Below are positions 24,623-32,965 of a stretch of DNA of 64,000 nucleotides, one piece after another. The first letter of the stretch is position 1, and every line of letters begins with the position of its first letter. A program made the position numbers and the translations under genes. This DNA is from Murinocardiopsis flavida (GTDB taxonomy: Bacteria > Actinomycetota > Actinomycetes > Streptosporangiales > Streptosporangiaceae): the NCBI RefSeq assembly GCF_003014485.1, contig NZ_PYGA01000004.1, forward strand, positions 62,001-126,000. Direction: 5' to 3'. The notes under the pieces are model-generated. The model did not search any database and was not told the origin of the DNA. It saw only the letters and a list, made by a program, of their open reading frames with translations.

Positions 24623-25384
24623 CTACAGCAGCTGGACGATCGCGGCGGCGCCCACGACCACGACAAGGGCGCGCAGCACCGCGGGGCTGAGCCTGCGGCC
24701 CAGCCGCGCGCCCGCAAGGCCGCCGAGCGCCGAGCCGACCGCGAGGAGCACCACGGCCGTCCAGTCGAAGTCGGCGGAGACGAGGAAGAAGCACGTCGCC
24801 GCGGAGTTCACCACGGCGACCAGGACGCTCTTGACGGCGTTGAGCCGGTGCACGGTCGTGTCGAGGAGCACGCCCATCAGGGCGATGTAGATGATCCCTT
24901 GGGCCGCGGGGAAGTAGCCGCCGTACACGCTGGCCAGGGTGACGCCGGTCACCAGCAGGGGGCCGCCGTCGGGCCGGGCCGGGCCGCCGGTCCGCTCGCG
25001 GCGCCGCAGCACGGCCGCGCGGATCCGCGGTTGCAGGACGACCAGGACGACGGCGAGCCCCACCAGCGCGGGCACGATCCGCTCGAACGCCGCTGCGGGC
25101 AGCGCCAGCAGCAGCACCGCCCCGGTGACGCCGCCGACGAGCGCGCCGGTGCCCAGTCTCAGGAGGAGCCGGGCCTGGCCGCGGAGTTCCGCGCGGTAGC
25201 CGATGGCGCCGCTGATGGCGCCGGGGATCAGGCCGAGCGCGTTGGAGACGGCGGCGGTCACCGGTGGCAGCCCGGTGGCGAGCAGGACGGGGAAGGTGAT
25301 GAGCGAGCCCGACCCCACAACGGTGTTGACGGCTCCGGCGCCGAGGCCCGCTGCGAGGACGGCGGCCATCTCCCACGGGGTCAC
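24623..25384 (-). CDS. TauE/SafE family membrane permease
   Basis: 253 residues with eight hydrophobic helices in two halves. The N-terminal half has GAVNTVVGSGSLITFPVLLATGLPPVTAAVSNALGLIPG and the C-terminal half VLLDTTVHRLNAVKSVLVAVVNSAATCFFL, the two repeats characteristic of TauE/SafE (DUF81) permeases, which export sulfite, sulfonates or related organic anions. The central loop (VLRRRERTGGPARPDGGP) is cytoplasmic by the positive-inside rule. GTG at 25384 is the start that puts the first helix at the N terminus. No linked metabolic gene reveals the substrate. Confidence 0.85.
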   Translation of the reverse strand: MTPWEMAAVLAAGLGAGAVNTVVGSGSLITFPVLLATGLPPVTAAVSNALGLIPGAISGAIGYRAELRGQARLLLRLGTGALVGGVTGAVLLLALPAAAFERIVPALVGLAVVLVVLQPRIRAAVLRRRERTGGPARPDGGPLLVTGVTLASVYGGYFPAAQGIIYIALMGVLLDTTVHRLNAVKSVLVAVVNSAATCFFLVSADFDWTAVVLLAVGSALGGLAGARLGRRLSPAVLRALVVVVGAAAIVQLL

Positions 25385-25626
25385 GGGGTCCGCTGCCGCA
25401 CGGGCCCGGTGGGGCCCGAATCGGGGGGCGCGGTCCGTTCCGTCCGGCGTTCGGCACCGGGCATGGTCATCATGGGGTCGACGCTAGGCCCCCGATACTT
25501 CGCCCGGCACCGAAGGGTCCCGGTGGCGCAACGCCATTGACGTGACGAGTGCGAGGATGTGTTCACGGCCCTGGTGACCCCTGGCCGGAGGCCCCGTTGA
25601 TGGCCGCACGCGGCGCCCGGGGCCGG

Positions 25627-26409
25627 TCAGGCCGCAGGGTGCGGGGAGCGGCGGGTGAGCACGCGGGGGCCGTCCTCGGTGATGGCGACCGTGTGCTCGG
25701 AGTGGGCGGTGCGGGAGCCGTCGGCCGAGCGGATGGTCCAGCCGTCAGGGTCGTAGACGATGCGGCCGGTCGTGCGGGCGAACCAGGGTTCGAGTGCGAT
25801 GGTCAGCCCCGGCTTGAGCTTGAGGCCGCGGCCGGCCTTGCCCTTGTTGGGGACATGGGGGCTCTCGTGCATGGTGCGCCCCAGCCCGTGGCCGCCGAAC
25901 TCGGTGTTGACCGGGTAGCCGGCCTTGTCCGCGACCGCGCCGATGGCGGCCGAGATGTCGCCAAGCCGGTTGCCGGGACGGGCCGCCAGGATGGCGGCTT
26001 CGAGCGCATCCTCGGTGGCGCGGACGAGGCGGACGTCCTCCGCCGCCGGGGTGCCCACGATGACGGTGCGGGCGGAGTCGGCCACCCAGCCGTCGATGGC
26101 GACCGCGATGTCCATGCTCAGGACGTCGCCGTCGCGCAGCGTGTAGTCGAACGGCAGCCCGTGGAGGACGGCGTCGTTGACCGAGAGGCAGATGACGTTG
26201 CGGAACGGGCCTTCGCCGAAGGACGGGGCGTAGTCCCAGTAGCAGGACTCGGCGCCGCGCTCGCGGATCATGGCGCGGGCGCGGTGCTCCAGGTCCATGA
26301 GGTTGACGCCGACGTCGGCGGCCTCGCCGAGTTCGGCCAGCACCTGGGCGACGAAGCGCCCGGTGACGTGCATCCGCTCGATCTCCTGCGGGGACTTCAG
26401 CTCGATCAC
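25627..26409 (-). CDS. map: type I methionine aminopeptidase (secondary copy)
   Basis: 260 residues. All five metal ligands can be placed: two Asp in DIAVAIDGWVADSART, His in GGHGLGRTMHESPHVPN, Glu in LTIALEPWF and Glu in AHSEHTVAIT. It removes initiator Met from nascent proteins in the cytoplasm. The gene lies away from the ribosomal protein cluster where the housekeeping map usually sits, so it is probably a regulated paralogue. GTG at 26409 has GAGAGAGA upstream. It is divergent from a small XRE regulator, with two GGTAT-N4-ATACC dyads between them. Confidence 0.92.
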   Translation of the reverse strand: MIELKSPQEIERMHVTGRFVAQVLAELGEAADVGVNLMDLEHRARAMIRERGAESCYWDYAPSFGEGPFRNVICLSVNDAVLHGLPFDYTLRDGDVLSMDIAVAIDGWVADSARTVIVGTPAAEDVRLVRATEDALEAAILAARPGNRLGDISAAIGAVADKAGYPVNTEFGGHGLGRTMHESPHVPNKGKAGRGLKLKPGLTIALEPWFARTTGRIVYDPDGWTIRSADGSRTAHSEHTVAITEDGPRVLTRRSPHPAA

Positions 26410-26433
26410 GGTTCTCTCTCTTCACATCGGCGA

Positions 26434-26477
26434 TTGGTATAATAATACCAAGCCACCGGTGGCGGTATACAAATACC
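26434..26477. promoter_or_regulatory. twin XRE operator GGTAT-N4-ATACC
   Basis: TTGGTAT-AATA-ATACCAA (26434-26451) and GGTAT-ACAA-ATACC (26464-26477) have the same half-sites and 4-bp spacer, with centres 28 bp apart. Between them lies the palindrome CCACCGGTGG. The AT-rich first copy also resembles a -10 box for the methionine aminopeptidase promoter. The likely binder is the 88-residue XRE protein encoded next door. Confidence 0.8.
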
Positions 26478-26494
26478 AGTCGTAGCATGGCGGC

Positions 26495-26761
26495 ATGGTC
26501 CGCCACCCGCTCACACCCCAGCAGATCGAGGCCGGCCGGCGGCTCGGGGCCGTGCTGCGCGAGGCGCGGGCAGACCGCGACCTCGGCGACGTCGCCCACG
26601 AGGCCGGTATCTCGCCCGAGACCCTGCGCAAGATCGAGACCGGCCGGCTCCCGAGCCCGGCGTTCGGCACGATCGTCCGCCTCGGCGACGCCCTCGGCCT
26701 ACCCCTGGACGCGCTCGCCGCGGCCTGGCGCACCGCCGTCCCCCTCGAAACCGCCCCCTGA
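26495..26761 (+). CDS. small XRE-family regulator
   Basis: 88 residues, essentially one lambda-repressor-type HTH: GAVLREARADRDLGDVAHEAGISPETLRKIETGRLPSPAFGTIVRLGDALGLPLDALAAAW. There is no sensor domain. It starts with ATG at 26495, only 18 bases after the second GGTAT-N4-ATACC dyad, so autorepression is expected. The divergent neighbour is a methionine aminopeptidase, and this XRE-map pairing looks like a conserved unit in actinomycetes. Convergent with the quinone reductase gene. Confidence 0.87.
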   Translation: MVRHPLTPQQIEAGRRLGAVLREARADRDLGDVAHEAGISPETLRKIETGRLPSPAFGTIVRLGDALGLPLDALAAAWRTAVPLETAP

Positions 26762-26772
26762 CCCGACCCCGG

Positions 26773-27753
26773 TCAGGCGAAGTCGAGGACCACTTTGCCG
26801 AAGGCCTGGCCGGAGGTGAGGTAGGCGGCGGCGTACTCGGCCTGGGAGAACGGGAACACGCGGTCGACGGCGGGGGCAATGGCGCCTTCGGTGAGGGCGG
26901 GGCGCAGGGCCGAGGCGGTCTCGGCGGCGATGGCGAACAGCTCCTCGCGGGTGCGGGTGCGGAACGTGCTGCCGATCAGGCGCACCCGGCGGCGGCCCAG
27001 CTGGTCCAGGTCGATCTCGGCGTGCCGCCCGGCCAGGTGCCCCAGGTGGACGATGGTGCCGCCCACAGCGGTGGCGGACAGCGCCTGCACGAGCGCGTTG
27101 CCGCCGAGGTGGTCGATCACCAGGTCGGCGCCGTGTCCCCCGGTGGCGTCGAGCACGGTCGCGGCCCAGTCGGGGCGGCGGGTGTCGATCGCCACATGGA
27201 CGCCGTAGCGGTCGAGCCGGGTGCGCTTGACCGGGTCGGTCGAGGAGCCGATGACCGTGGCGGCGCCCGCGTAGTGCGCGATCTGGGTGGCGAGGACGCC
27301 CACACCGGTCGCCGCGCCGAGCACGAGCACGTGCTGCCCCTCGCGCAGCCCGCCCTGGACGATGAGCGCGTCGTACTCGGTGATGGCGGCCGAGGGGGTC
27401 GCCGCGGCCTGCACCGCGCTGAGGGTGAGGGGGACGGGCATCAGCAGCCGGTGGTCGATCGCGATGAAGTCGGCGAACGCCGAGGTGGCCATGTACATGA
27501 CGCGGTCGCCCACCGAGGTGGTGGGCACCCGCTTGCCGACGGCGGCGACCTCGCCCATGCCGTCCATCCCGGCGATGGGCTGCTCGCGCGCCGCGAGAGC
27601 GGGGTTCACCGTGTAGCTGCCGTCGAGGACGAGCAGGTCGGCGCGGTTCAGCGCGGCGGCGTGCGTGCGGACCAGGACCTGGTCGGGCCCTGGAACGGGG
27701 ACGGGCACCTCCTCGAAGCGCCATCCGCCGTCGCGGATGGCGATCGCCCGCAT
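26773..27753 (-). CDS. zinc-independent quinone oxidoreductase-like MDR protein
   Basis: 326 residues from ATG at 27753. The GroES-like half reads WRFEEVPVPVPGPDQVLVRTHAAALNRADLLVLDGSY. The NADPH-binding part has VLVLGAATGVGVLATQIAHYAGAATVIGSS and ADLVIDHLGGNALVQAL. No structural zinc cysteines are seen. It follows pobA by 144 bases and reads the same way, so it could be the last gene of the pca-pob operon, handling quinones formed from phenolic intermediates. A GTG at 27891, 7 bases after the pobA stop, would add a 46-residue basic tail encoded partly by a tandem CTGCTGTCAGTGG repeat; I consider it less likely because it is unlike the family. Confidence 0.8.
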   Translation of the reverse strand: MRAIAIRDGGWRFEEVPVPVPGPDQVLVRTHAAALNRADLLVLDGSYTVNPALAAREQPIAGMDGMGEVAAVGKRVPTTSVGDRVMYMATSAFADFIAIDHRLLMPVPLTLSAVQAAATPSAAITEYDALIVQGGLREGQHVLVLGAATGVGVLATQIAHYAGAATVIGSSTDPVKRTRLDRYGVHVAIDTRRPDWAATVLDATGGHGADLVIDHLGGNALVQALSATAVGGTIVHLGHLAGRHAEIDLDQLGRRRVRLIGSTFRTRTREELFAIAAETASALRPALTEGAIAPAVDRVFPFSQAEYAAAYLTSGQAFGKVVLDFA

Positions 27754-27897
27754 GGTGGCCGGGGGCGGCTGCGCCACCGACCGCGCCCTGCGCGGCCGTC
27801 TGATGCGCTTGGCGATGCGGTCGCCCTGCCGTGGGGTGCTGCTGTCAGTGGCGCTGCTGTCAGTGGCTGTCCTGTCTCTGCGTGCCGTCACACGGGG

Positions 27898-29082
27898 TCA
27901 GACGTACGGGAGGCCCGTATAGTTCTCCGCCAGTTGCGCCGATGCGGACCGGGACGACGCGATGAACTCCAGGTGCGCCGACTGGACGCGGCGGTCGAAC
28001 GCGCTGCCGTTCGGGTCGCGGTGCAGCAGGCCGGTCATCCACGACGAGAAGTGCTCCGCGCGCCACACCCGGCGCAGCGCGGTGTCGGAGTAGCCGTCGA
28101 CGAGGGTGTGGTCGCCGGTGGCGTGCCAGGAAGCGAGCGCCTCGGCGAGCAGCGCGGCGTCGTGCATCGCCAGGTTCAGCCCTTTCGCGCCGGTGGGCGG
28201 GACGATGTGCGCGGCGTCCCCGGCGAGCAGCAGCCGCCCGTGGCGCATGGGCTCGCAGACGAAGCTGCGCATCGGGGTGACGGCCTTGTCGGTGATGGGG
28301 CCGGTGGCGAGCTCCCAGCCGCCGTCGCGCAGCGCGAAGCGCGCGGCGAGCTCCGCCCAGATCCGGTCGTCGGGCCAGTTGCCGACGTGGTCGTCGTTGC
28401 CGACCTGGAGGTAGAGGCGGCTGACCCGCGGGCCCCGCTGGCTGTGCAGGGCGAAGCCCCGCTCGTGGCGGGCGTAGATCAGCTCGGTGGCCGACGGCGG
28501 CACGTCGGCGAGGATCCCGAGCCAGCCGAACGGGTAGGACTTCTCGAAGTGCCGGACCCGCTCCGCGGGGATCGACGGGCGGCCGATGCCGTGGAACCCG
28601 TCGCAGGCCACCACGAAGTCGCAGGCCAGCACCTGCTCGCCCGCCGCGGTGCCGTATCGGATGCGGGGACGCTCGCCCTCGATCCCCTCGATCGCGGTCG
28701 CCGCCGCCGCGAACCGGACGTCGCCGCCGTCGGCCAGCCGGTGCGCGATCAGGTCCTTGACGATCTCGGTCTGGGCGTAGAGGACGACGTCGCGCCCGCA
28801 CAGCCCGGCGAAGTCGACCCGGTGGGAGCGCCCGTCGAAGCGCAGCTCGATGCCGTGGTGCACGGCCCCCGCGCGGTCCATCCGCGCCCCGGCCCCCGCC
28901 GCGCGCAGGATCCGCGCGACACCGTGCTCGACCACCCCGGCCCGCTGGCGGTGCTCGACGTGGTCCCTGGTGCGGGCCTCCAGCACCACCGACTCCACAC
29001 CGGCGCGGTGCAGCAGGTGCGACAGCAGCAGCCCGGCGGGCCCGGCCCCGATGATGCCGACGCGGGTGCGCTCCTCAGCCAT
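27898..29082 (-). CDS. pobA: 4-hydroxybenzoate 3-monooxygenase
   Basis: 394 residues, the usual PobA length. FAD-binding GIIGAGPAGLLLSHLLHRAG at residues 9-28, the RDHVEHRQRAGVVEHG segment specific to PobA (RxRxxxRxRAGxLE type), VACDGFHGIGR near 165 and LLLAGDAAHIVPPTGAKGLNLAMHDA near 285-310. It hydroxylates 4-hydroxybenzoate to protocatechuate with NAD(P)H and O2. It overlaps pcaC by 8 bases and so is translationally coupled to the protocatechuate operon. This links aromatic acids entering as 4-hydroxybenzoate to ring cleavage by PcaGH. Confidence 0.94.
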   Translation of the reverse strand: MAEERTRVGIIGAGPAGLLLSHLLHRAGVESVVLEARTRDHVEHRQRAGVVEHGVARILRAAGAGARMDRAGAVHHGIELRFDGRSHRVDFAGLCGRDVVLYAQTEIVKDLIAHRLADGGDVRFAAAATAIEGIEGERPRIRYGTAAGEQVLACDFVVACDGFHGIGRPSIPAERVRHFEKSYPFGWLGILADVPPSATELIYARHERGFALHSQRGPRVSRLYLQVGNDDHVGNWPDDRIWAELAARFALRDGGWELATGPITDKAVTPMRSFVCEPMRHGRLLLAGDAAHIVPPTGAKGLNLAMHDAALLAEALASWHATGDHTLVDGYSDTALRRVWRAEHFSSWMTGLLHRDPNGSAFDRRVQSAHLEFIASSRSASAQLAENYTGLPYV

Positions 29083-29464
29083 CGTCCTCCTCCAGCACCC
29101 GCTGCGCGATCGCGAACGCCTTGTTCGCCGCCGGCACCCCGCAGTACACGGCGGCCTGGAGGAACACCTCCTGGAGTTCCGCGGGGGTGAGGCCGTTGCG
29201 GAGCGCGGCGCGGACGTGCATCGCCAGTTCGTCCCAGTGCCCGTTGGCGCACAGCGCGGTGAGGACCATGCAGCTCCGCGTCCTGCGGTCGAGCCCGGGC
29301 CGGGTCCAGATCTCGCCCCAGGCGTAGCGGGTGATGAGGTCCTGGAAGGGCTCGGTGAACGGGGTCGTGCGGGCGCGGGCGGCGTCGACGTGCTCCGCGC
29401 CCAGGACGGCGCGGCGCACCGCGGTCCCTTCCGCGCGGGTGTCGGGCGCGGCGTCGTTGTCCAT
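29075..29464 (-). CDS. pcaC: 4-carboxymuconolactone decarboxylase
   Basis: 129 residues of the CMD/AhpD-like fold: FQDLITRYAWGEIWTRPGLDRRTRSCMVLTALCANGHWDELAMHVRAALRNGLTPAELQEVFLQAAVYCGVPAANKAF. The Cys and His of CANGHWDELAMH and the Glu of the adjacent helix are the conserved residues. It converts 4-carboxymuconolactone to beta-ketoadipate enol-lactone with loss of CO2. It starts 28 bases after pcaD. Many actinomycetes have these two activities fused as PcaL in the same D-C order, whereas here they are separate proteins. Confidence 0.94.
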   Translation of the reverse strand: MDNDAAPDTRAEGTAVRRAVLGAEHVDAARARTTPFTEPFQDLITRYAWGEIWTRPGLDRRTRSCMVLTALCANGHWDELAMHVRAALRNGLTPAELQEVFLQAAVYCGVPAANKAFAIAQRVLEEDDG

Positions 29465-29492
29465 CGGCGTGTCCGTTTCCGGTCGTGGGATG

Positions 29493-30269
29493 TCAGTCCT
29501 TCGGGGCGGCCCCCAGGTGCGCGCGCAGCAGCCGGGTGGCGGCGCCGCTCTGCTCCCAGCTCGCCAGGTGCGCGGCCGCGGGCAGGACGTGCAGGTCGGC
29601 GCCGCTGATCCCGGCCGCCAGGCGCTCGCCGTGCTCGGGCGGGGCGGCGGGGTCCTCGGCGCCGGCGACCACCAGGGTGGGCGCGGTGACGCGGGCGAGG
29701 TCGGCGCGCAGGTCGAACCCCTGGATCGCCTCGCAGCAGGCGGCGTAGCCCTCGGCGGGGGTCGCGGCGACCATGGCGCGCATGCGCTCGACGGTGGCGG
29801 GCTCGCGCGCCGCGAAGCCGGGCGTGAACCAGCGCCCGATGACGGCCCCGGCGACCGCCCCCGTCCCCTCGGCGCGCACGGTCGCGGCCCGCTCCGCCCA
29901 CGCCTCGGGCGGGCCGAGCCGCGCCGAGGTGCACAGCAGGGCGAGCCGGTCGACGCGCTCGGGCGCGTTCGCGGCCAGCCACAGTGCGGTCATGCCGCCG
30001 AGGGACAGCCCGGCGATGTGCGCGCGCCGCACGCCGAGGCGGTCGAGCAGGGCGAGGGCGTCGCGGCCGAGGTCGGCGACGGTGTAGGGGCCGGGCGGGA
30101 CGGGGGAGCGCCCGTGTCCGCGCGTGTCGTAGCGCACCACGCGGAAGGTGTCGCGCAGCGCGGTGGCCTGCGGCTCCCACATGGCGGCGGTGCTGCCCAG
30201 CGACCCCGACAGCAGCAGCACGGGGGCGTCCGGCGGCCCGTCGACCGTGTGGTGCACCTCGACGCTCAT
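29493..30269 (-). CDS. pcaD: 3-oxoadipate enol-lactonase
   Basis: 258-residue alpha/beta-hydrolase. VVRYDTRGHGRSPVPPGPYTVADLGRDALALLDRLGVRRAHIAGLSLGGMTALWLAANAPERVDRLALLCTSARLG covers the nucleophile elbow (GLSLGGM). The acid Asp is in VVAGAEDPAAPPEHG and the catalytic His in AAHLASWEQ. It hydrolyses the enol-lactone to 3-oxoadipate. Its ATG overlaps the pcaB stop (ATGA, 30266-30269). It ends without a CMD domain, which is encoded separately by the following pcaC. Confidence 0.93.
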   Translation of the reverse strand: MSVEVHHTVDGPPDAPVLLLSGSLGSTAAMWEPQATALRDTFRVVRYDTRGHGRSPVPPGPYTVADLGRDALALLDRLGVRRAHIAGLSLGGMTALWLAANAPERVDRLALLCTSARLGPPEAWAERAATVRAEGTGAVAGAVIGRWFTPGFAAREPATVERMRAMVAATPAEGYAACCEAIQGFDLRADLARVTAPTLVVAGAEDPAAPPEHGERLAAGISGADLHVLPAAAHLASWEQSGAATRLLRAHLGAAPKD

Positions 30270-31615
30270 GCGTGTCCCTCCTCGTGCGCGGGCCGGGCGC
30301 GGTGGGCGGCCAGTGCGCGGTCGGTGAACACCCCGGCGGCGCCCAGGTAGTCGGCGGGGTCGAGCAACGCCGCGAACCGGGCGCTGTCGCGGCGGCCGCC
30401 GGTGCGGCGCTCCAGCGCCGCGGCGAGCCCGGGGCCGCCGCCGGTGTCGCGGCAGGCGGCGGCGACCGCGTCGTGGGCCGCCTCGCGGCCCATCTCCGCG
30501 GCGAGTTCGGCGGTGACCCGCTCGGCCGTGAGGAGCCCGCCGGTGGCGTCGAGGTTGGCGCGCATGCGGTCGGGGTGGACGCGCAGCCGGTCGAGGCTCG
30601 CGCGCAGCCAGGACGCCGCCGCGCCGGTGAGGCGCAGCAGGGCGCTGAGCTGCGGCCACTCGGACTGCCAGGCGCCGGCCGCGCGCTGCTGCTCGGCGTC
30701 CATCGCGCCAAGGAGGCCCGCGGCGAGGGCGGGGGCCTGCGCGGCGCAGGAGCGGGTGGCGACCGCGGCGACGGGGTTGCGCTTGTGCGGCAGGGTGGAG
30801 GAGCCGCCGACGCCGGGGCCGGCGTCCTCGGTCACCTCGCCCACCTCGGTCTGGGCGAGCAGCACGATGTCGTGCGCCGCCTTGCCGAGCGCACCGCACA
30901 GCACCGCGAGCGCCGCGCCGGTCTCGGCGACGCGCGCGCGGTCGGTGTGCCAGGGGAGGACGGGTTCGGCGAGGCCGAGCTCCGCCGCGAAGGCGGCGGC
31001 CACGGCGGGGCCGCCGGGCCCCAGGGAGGCCAGGGTCCCGGCCGCGCCGCCCAGTTGCGCGGCCGTGCGGTGCGCGGCGACGTCGGCGAGGCGGGTGTCG
31101 GCCGACCCGATGCCGTTCAGCCACCCGGCGGCGACCGCGCCGAAGGTGGTGGGCAGCGCCTGCTGCAACAGGGTGCGGCCCGCCATGGGCGTGTCGCGGT
31201 GGCGGGCGGCGAGGTCGGCCAGCGCGGCGCCCAGGGCGCCGGTCTCGGCGGCGATGGCGCCGCAGGCCCGGCGCACGACCAGCATGGCGGCGGTGTCCAT
31301 GATGTCCTGGCTGGTGGCGCCGGTGTGCACGAAGCGGGCCGCCTCGGGGTCGATGTCGTGCACGGCCGCGGTGAGGGCGCGGACCAGGGGGATCACCGGG
31401 TTGCCGCCGTCGGCGGCCGCGGCGCCCAGCGCGGCGGCGTCGAAGCGGGCGGGGGAGCAGGCCGCGCCGATGGCCCGTGCCGCGGACGCGGGGACGGCGC
31501 CCTCGCGCGCCTGGGCGCGCGCCAGCGCGGCCTCGGTGTCGAGCAGCGCGCGCAGCCACGCGGCGTCGCCGACCTCGGCCGCGGCGCCGCTGCGGGCGAA
31601 GATCCCGTCGAACAT
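30266..31615 (-). CDS. pcaB: 3-carboxy-cis,cis-muconate cycloisomerase
   Basis: 449 residues of the fumarase/aspartase superfamily. HTGATSQDIMDTA near residue 95 and the family signature GSSTLPHKRNPVAAV near 270 are intact. It lactonises 3-carboxy-cis,cis-muconate to 4-carboxymuconolactone, the step after ring cleavage by PcaGH. ATG at 31615 is 19 bases downstream of the pcaG stop. The C-terminal extension (ALERRTGGRRDSARFAALLDPADYLGAAGVFTDRALAAHRA) is typical of the bacterial pcaB type and forms helices over the barrel. Confidence 0.94.
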   Translation of the reverse strand: MFDGIFARSGAAAEVGDAAWLRALLDTEAALARAQAREGAVPASAARAIGAACSPARFDAAALGAAAADGGNPVIPLVRALTAAVHDIDPEAARFVHTGATSQDIMDTAAMLVVRRACGAIAAETGALGAALADLAARHRDTPMAGRTLLQQALPTTFGAVAAGWLNGIGSADTRLADVAAHRTAAQLGGAAGTLASLGPGGPAVAAAFAAELGLAEPVLPWHTDRARVAETGAALAVLCGALGKAAHDIVLLAQTEVGEVTEDAGPGVGGSSTLPHKRNPVAAVATRSCAAQAPALAAGLLGAMDAEQQRAAGAWQSEWPQLSALLRLTGAAASWLRASLDRLRVHPDRMRANLDATGGLLTAERVTAELAAEMGREAAHDAVAAACRDTGGGPGLAAALERRTGGRRDSARFAALLDPADYLGAAGVFTDRALAAHRARPAHEEGHA

Positions 31616-31634
31616 GGTCCCCCCGTTGGCCCGG

Positions 31635-32186
31635 TCAGACGTCGAAGAACACGGTCTCGCCCGGCCCTTGGACGCGGATGTCGAACCGGTAGCCGTCGTC
31701 GGCCGCCCGCGCCAGCAGGGTATCCCGCTCGCGGTCGTCGGTGATGGCGGACAGGACGGGGTCGGCGGCGCGGGCCGCGGCGTCCTCGGGGAAGTACAGG
31801 CGGGTCACCACCCGGCGCAGCATGCCGCGGGCGAACAGCGAGACGTCGATGTGGGGCGCCTGCGGTCCGGCGGGGCCGGGGACGGCGCCGGGCTTGCGGG
31901 TGAACACGGAGTAGGCGCCGTCGGCGTCGGTGGCGCAGCGGGCGAAGCCGCGGAAGCCGGGGCTGGTGCGGGCGCCGCGCGGGTCGGCGGGGTGGTCGAA
32001 CCGGCCGTCGGGGTCGGCCTGCCAGGTCTCCACGATGGCGTCGGGCATCGGCGCGCCGGCGCCGTCGTAGACGGTGCCGCGGATCCACAGCCCGCCGGGC
32101 GCCCCCTCGTCGGCGGCGTAGGGGTCGTCCGCAAGGCCGATGTGCAGGAACGGACCCACGGTCTGCGAGGGCGTGGTGCGGGGCAT
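31635..32186 (-). CDS. pcaG: protocatechuate 3,4-dioxygenase alpha subunit
   Basis: 183 residues. It starts TTPSQTVGPFLHIGLADD, the classic PcaG opening (TPSQTVGPF), and has GTVYDGAGAPMPDAIVETWQADPDGRFDHP and the GFRGFARCATDADGAYSVFTRKPG intradiol-fold strands. The alpha subunit lacks the iron ligands found in PcaH, as expected. With PcaH it cleaves protocatechuate between the hydroxyls to 3-carboxy-cis,cis-muconate. ATG at 32186 shares one base with the pcaH stop (TGATG), so the two subunits are coupled. Confidence 0.95.
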   Translation of the reverse strand: MPRTTPSQTVGPFLHIGLADDPYAADEGAPGGLWIRGTVYDGAGAPMPDAIVETWQADPDGRFDHPADPRGARTSPGFRGFARCATDADGAYSVFTRKPGAVPGPAGPQAPHIDVSLFARGMLRRVVTRLYFPEDAAARAADPVLSAITDDRERDTLLARAADDGYRFDIRVQGPGETVFFDV

Positions 32187-32935
32187 CAGTCGTCGTCCGC
32201 TTCCTGCTCGAAGGGGGTGGTCTCCGGGCCGCGCAGCACGATGTCCCAGGCGAAGGCCAGCGCCCACTGGGGCTCGGTGGCGCCGTGGTCGTAGCGGGCG
32301 ACCAGCCGCTGCCGGGCGGCCTCGTCGGGGATGGCGTTCCACATGGGGTCCTGGCCGAACAGCGGGTCGTCGGGGAAGTACATCTGGGTGACCAGGCGCT
32401 GGGTGAAGGAGGTGCCGAACAGGGAGAAGTGGATGTGGGCCGGCCGCCAGGCGTTGTCGTGGTTGCGCCACGGGTAGGCGCCGGGGCGGACGGTGACGAA
32501 CCGGTAGCGGCCGTCGGCGTCGGTGAGGGTGCGCCCGGCGCCGTCGAAGTTCGGGTCGAGCGGGCACGGCCAGTTGTCGATGACGTGGCGGTAGCGGCCG
32601 CCCGCGTTGGCCTGCCAGACCTCCACGAGGGAGTGGGGGACGGGGCGGCCCCCGGCGTCCAGGACCCGGCCGTGCACGATGATGCGCTGGCCCTGGGGTT
32701 CGCCGGAGCGCTGCCGGGTGAGGTCGTGGTCGAGGTCCCCGATGCGGTCGTGGCCGAACACGGGGCCGGTGACCTCGGTGAGCATGTGCGGCAGCAGTTT
32801 CAGCGGGCGGGTCGGGTGGCGCAGCGCGGTGCTGCGGTAGGGCGGGTAGTCCAGGGGCGGGTGCGCGGCGTGGTCGCGCCGGAAGCCCGGCACGGTGAGG
32901 GGCGCTGCCGCCGGGGCGTCGGTGTTCTCCGTCAT
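32186..32935 (-). CDS. pcaH: protocatechuate 3,4-dioxygenase beta subunit
   Basis: 249 residues. The catalytic non-heme Fe(III) ligands can be placed: Tyr in NAGGRYRHVIDNW, Tyr in GAYPWRNHDNAW and the two His in WRPAHIHFSLFG. VHGRVLDAGGRPVPHSLVEVWQANAGG is the family signature. It performs intradiol cleavage of protocatechuate with PcaG. Gap to pcaF is 30 bases. A clean RBS is not obvious in the GTGGGCT-rich gap; CAGGAGCCGG ahead of the ATG probably serves. Confidence 0.95.
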   Translation of the reverse strand: MTENTDAPAAAPLTVPGFRRDHAAHPPLDYPPYRSTALRHPTRPLKLLPHMLTEVTGPVFGHDRIGDLDHDLTRQRSGEPQGQRIIVHGRVLDAGGRPVPHSLVEVWQANAGGRYRHVIDNWPCPLDPNFDGAGRTLTDADGRYRFVTVRPGAYPWRNHDNAWRPAHIHFSLFGTSFTQRLVTQMYFPDDPLFGQDPMWNAIPDEAARQRLVARYDHGATEPQWALAFAWDIVLRGPETTPFEQEADDD

Positions 32936-32965
32936 ACCGGCTCCTGTGGGCTGTTCGGCTGTGGG

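Noticed and set aside
27753-27891. 46-residue extension of the MDR reductase from GTG 27891
   Set aside because: Basic, low-complexity and partly from a tandem CTGCTGTCAGTGG repeat; unlike known family members, although coupling to pobA keeps it possible.
27898-30711. 937-codon frame running through pobA, pcaC and pcaD
   Set aside because: Only its last 394 codons, from 29082 on, are the real pobA; the earlier part is out of frame with the pca genes and is Arg/Pro-rich.
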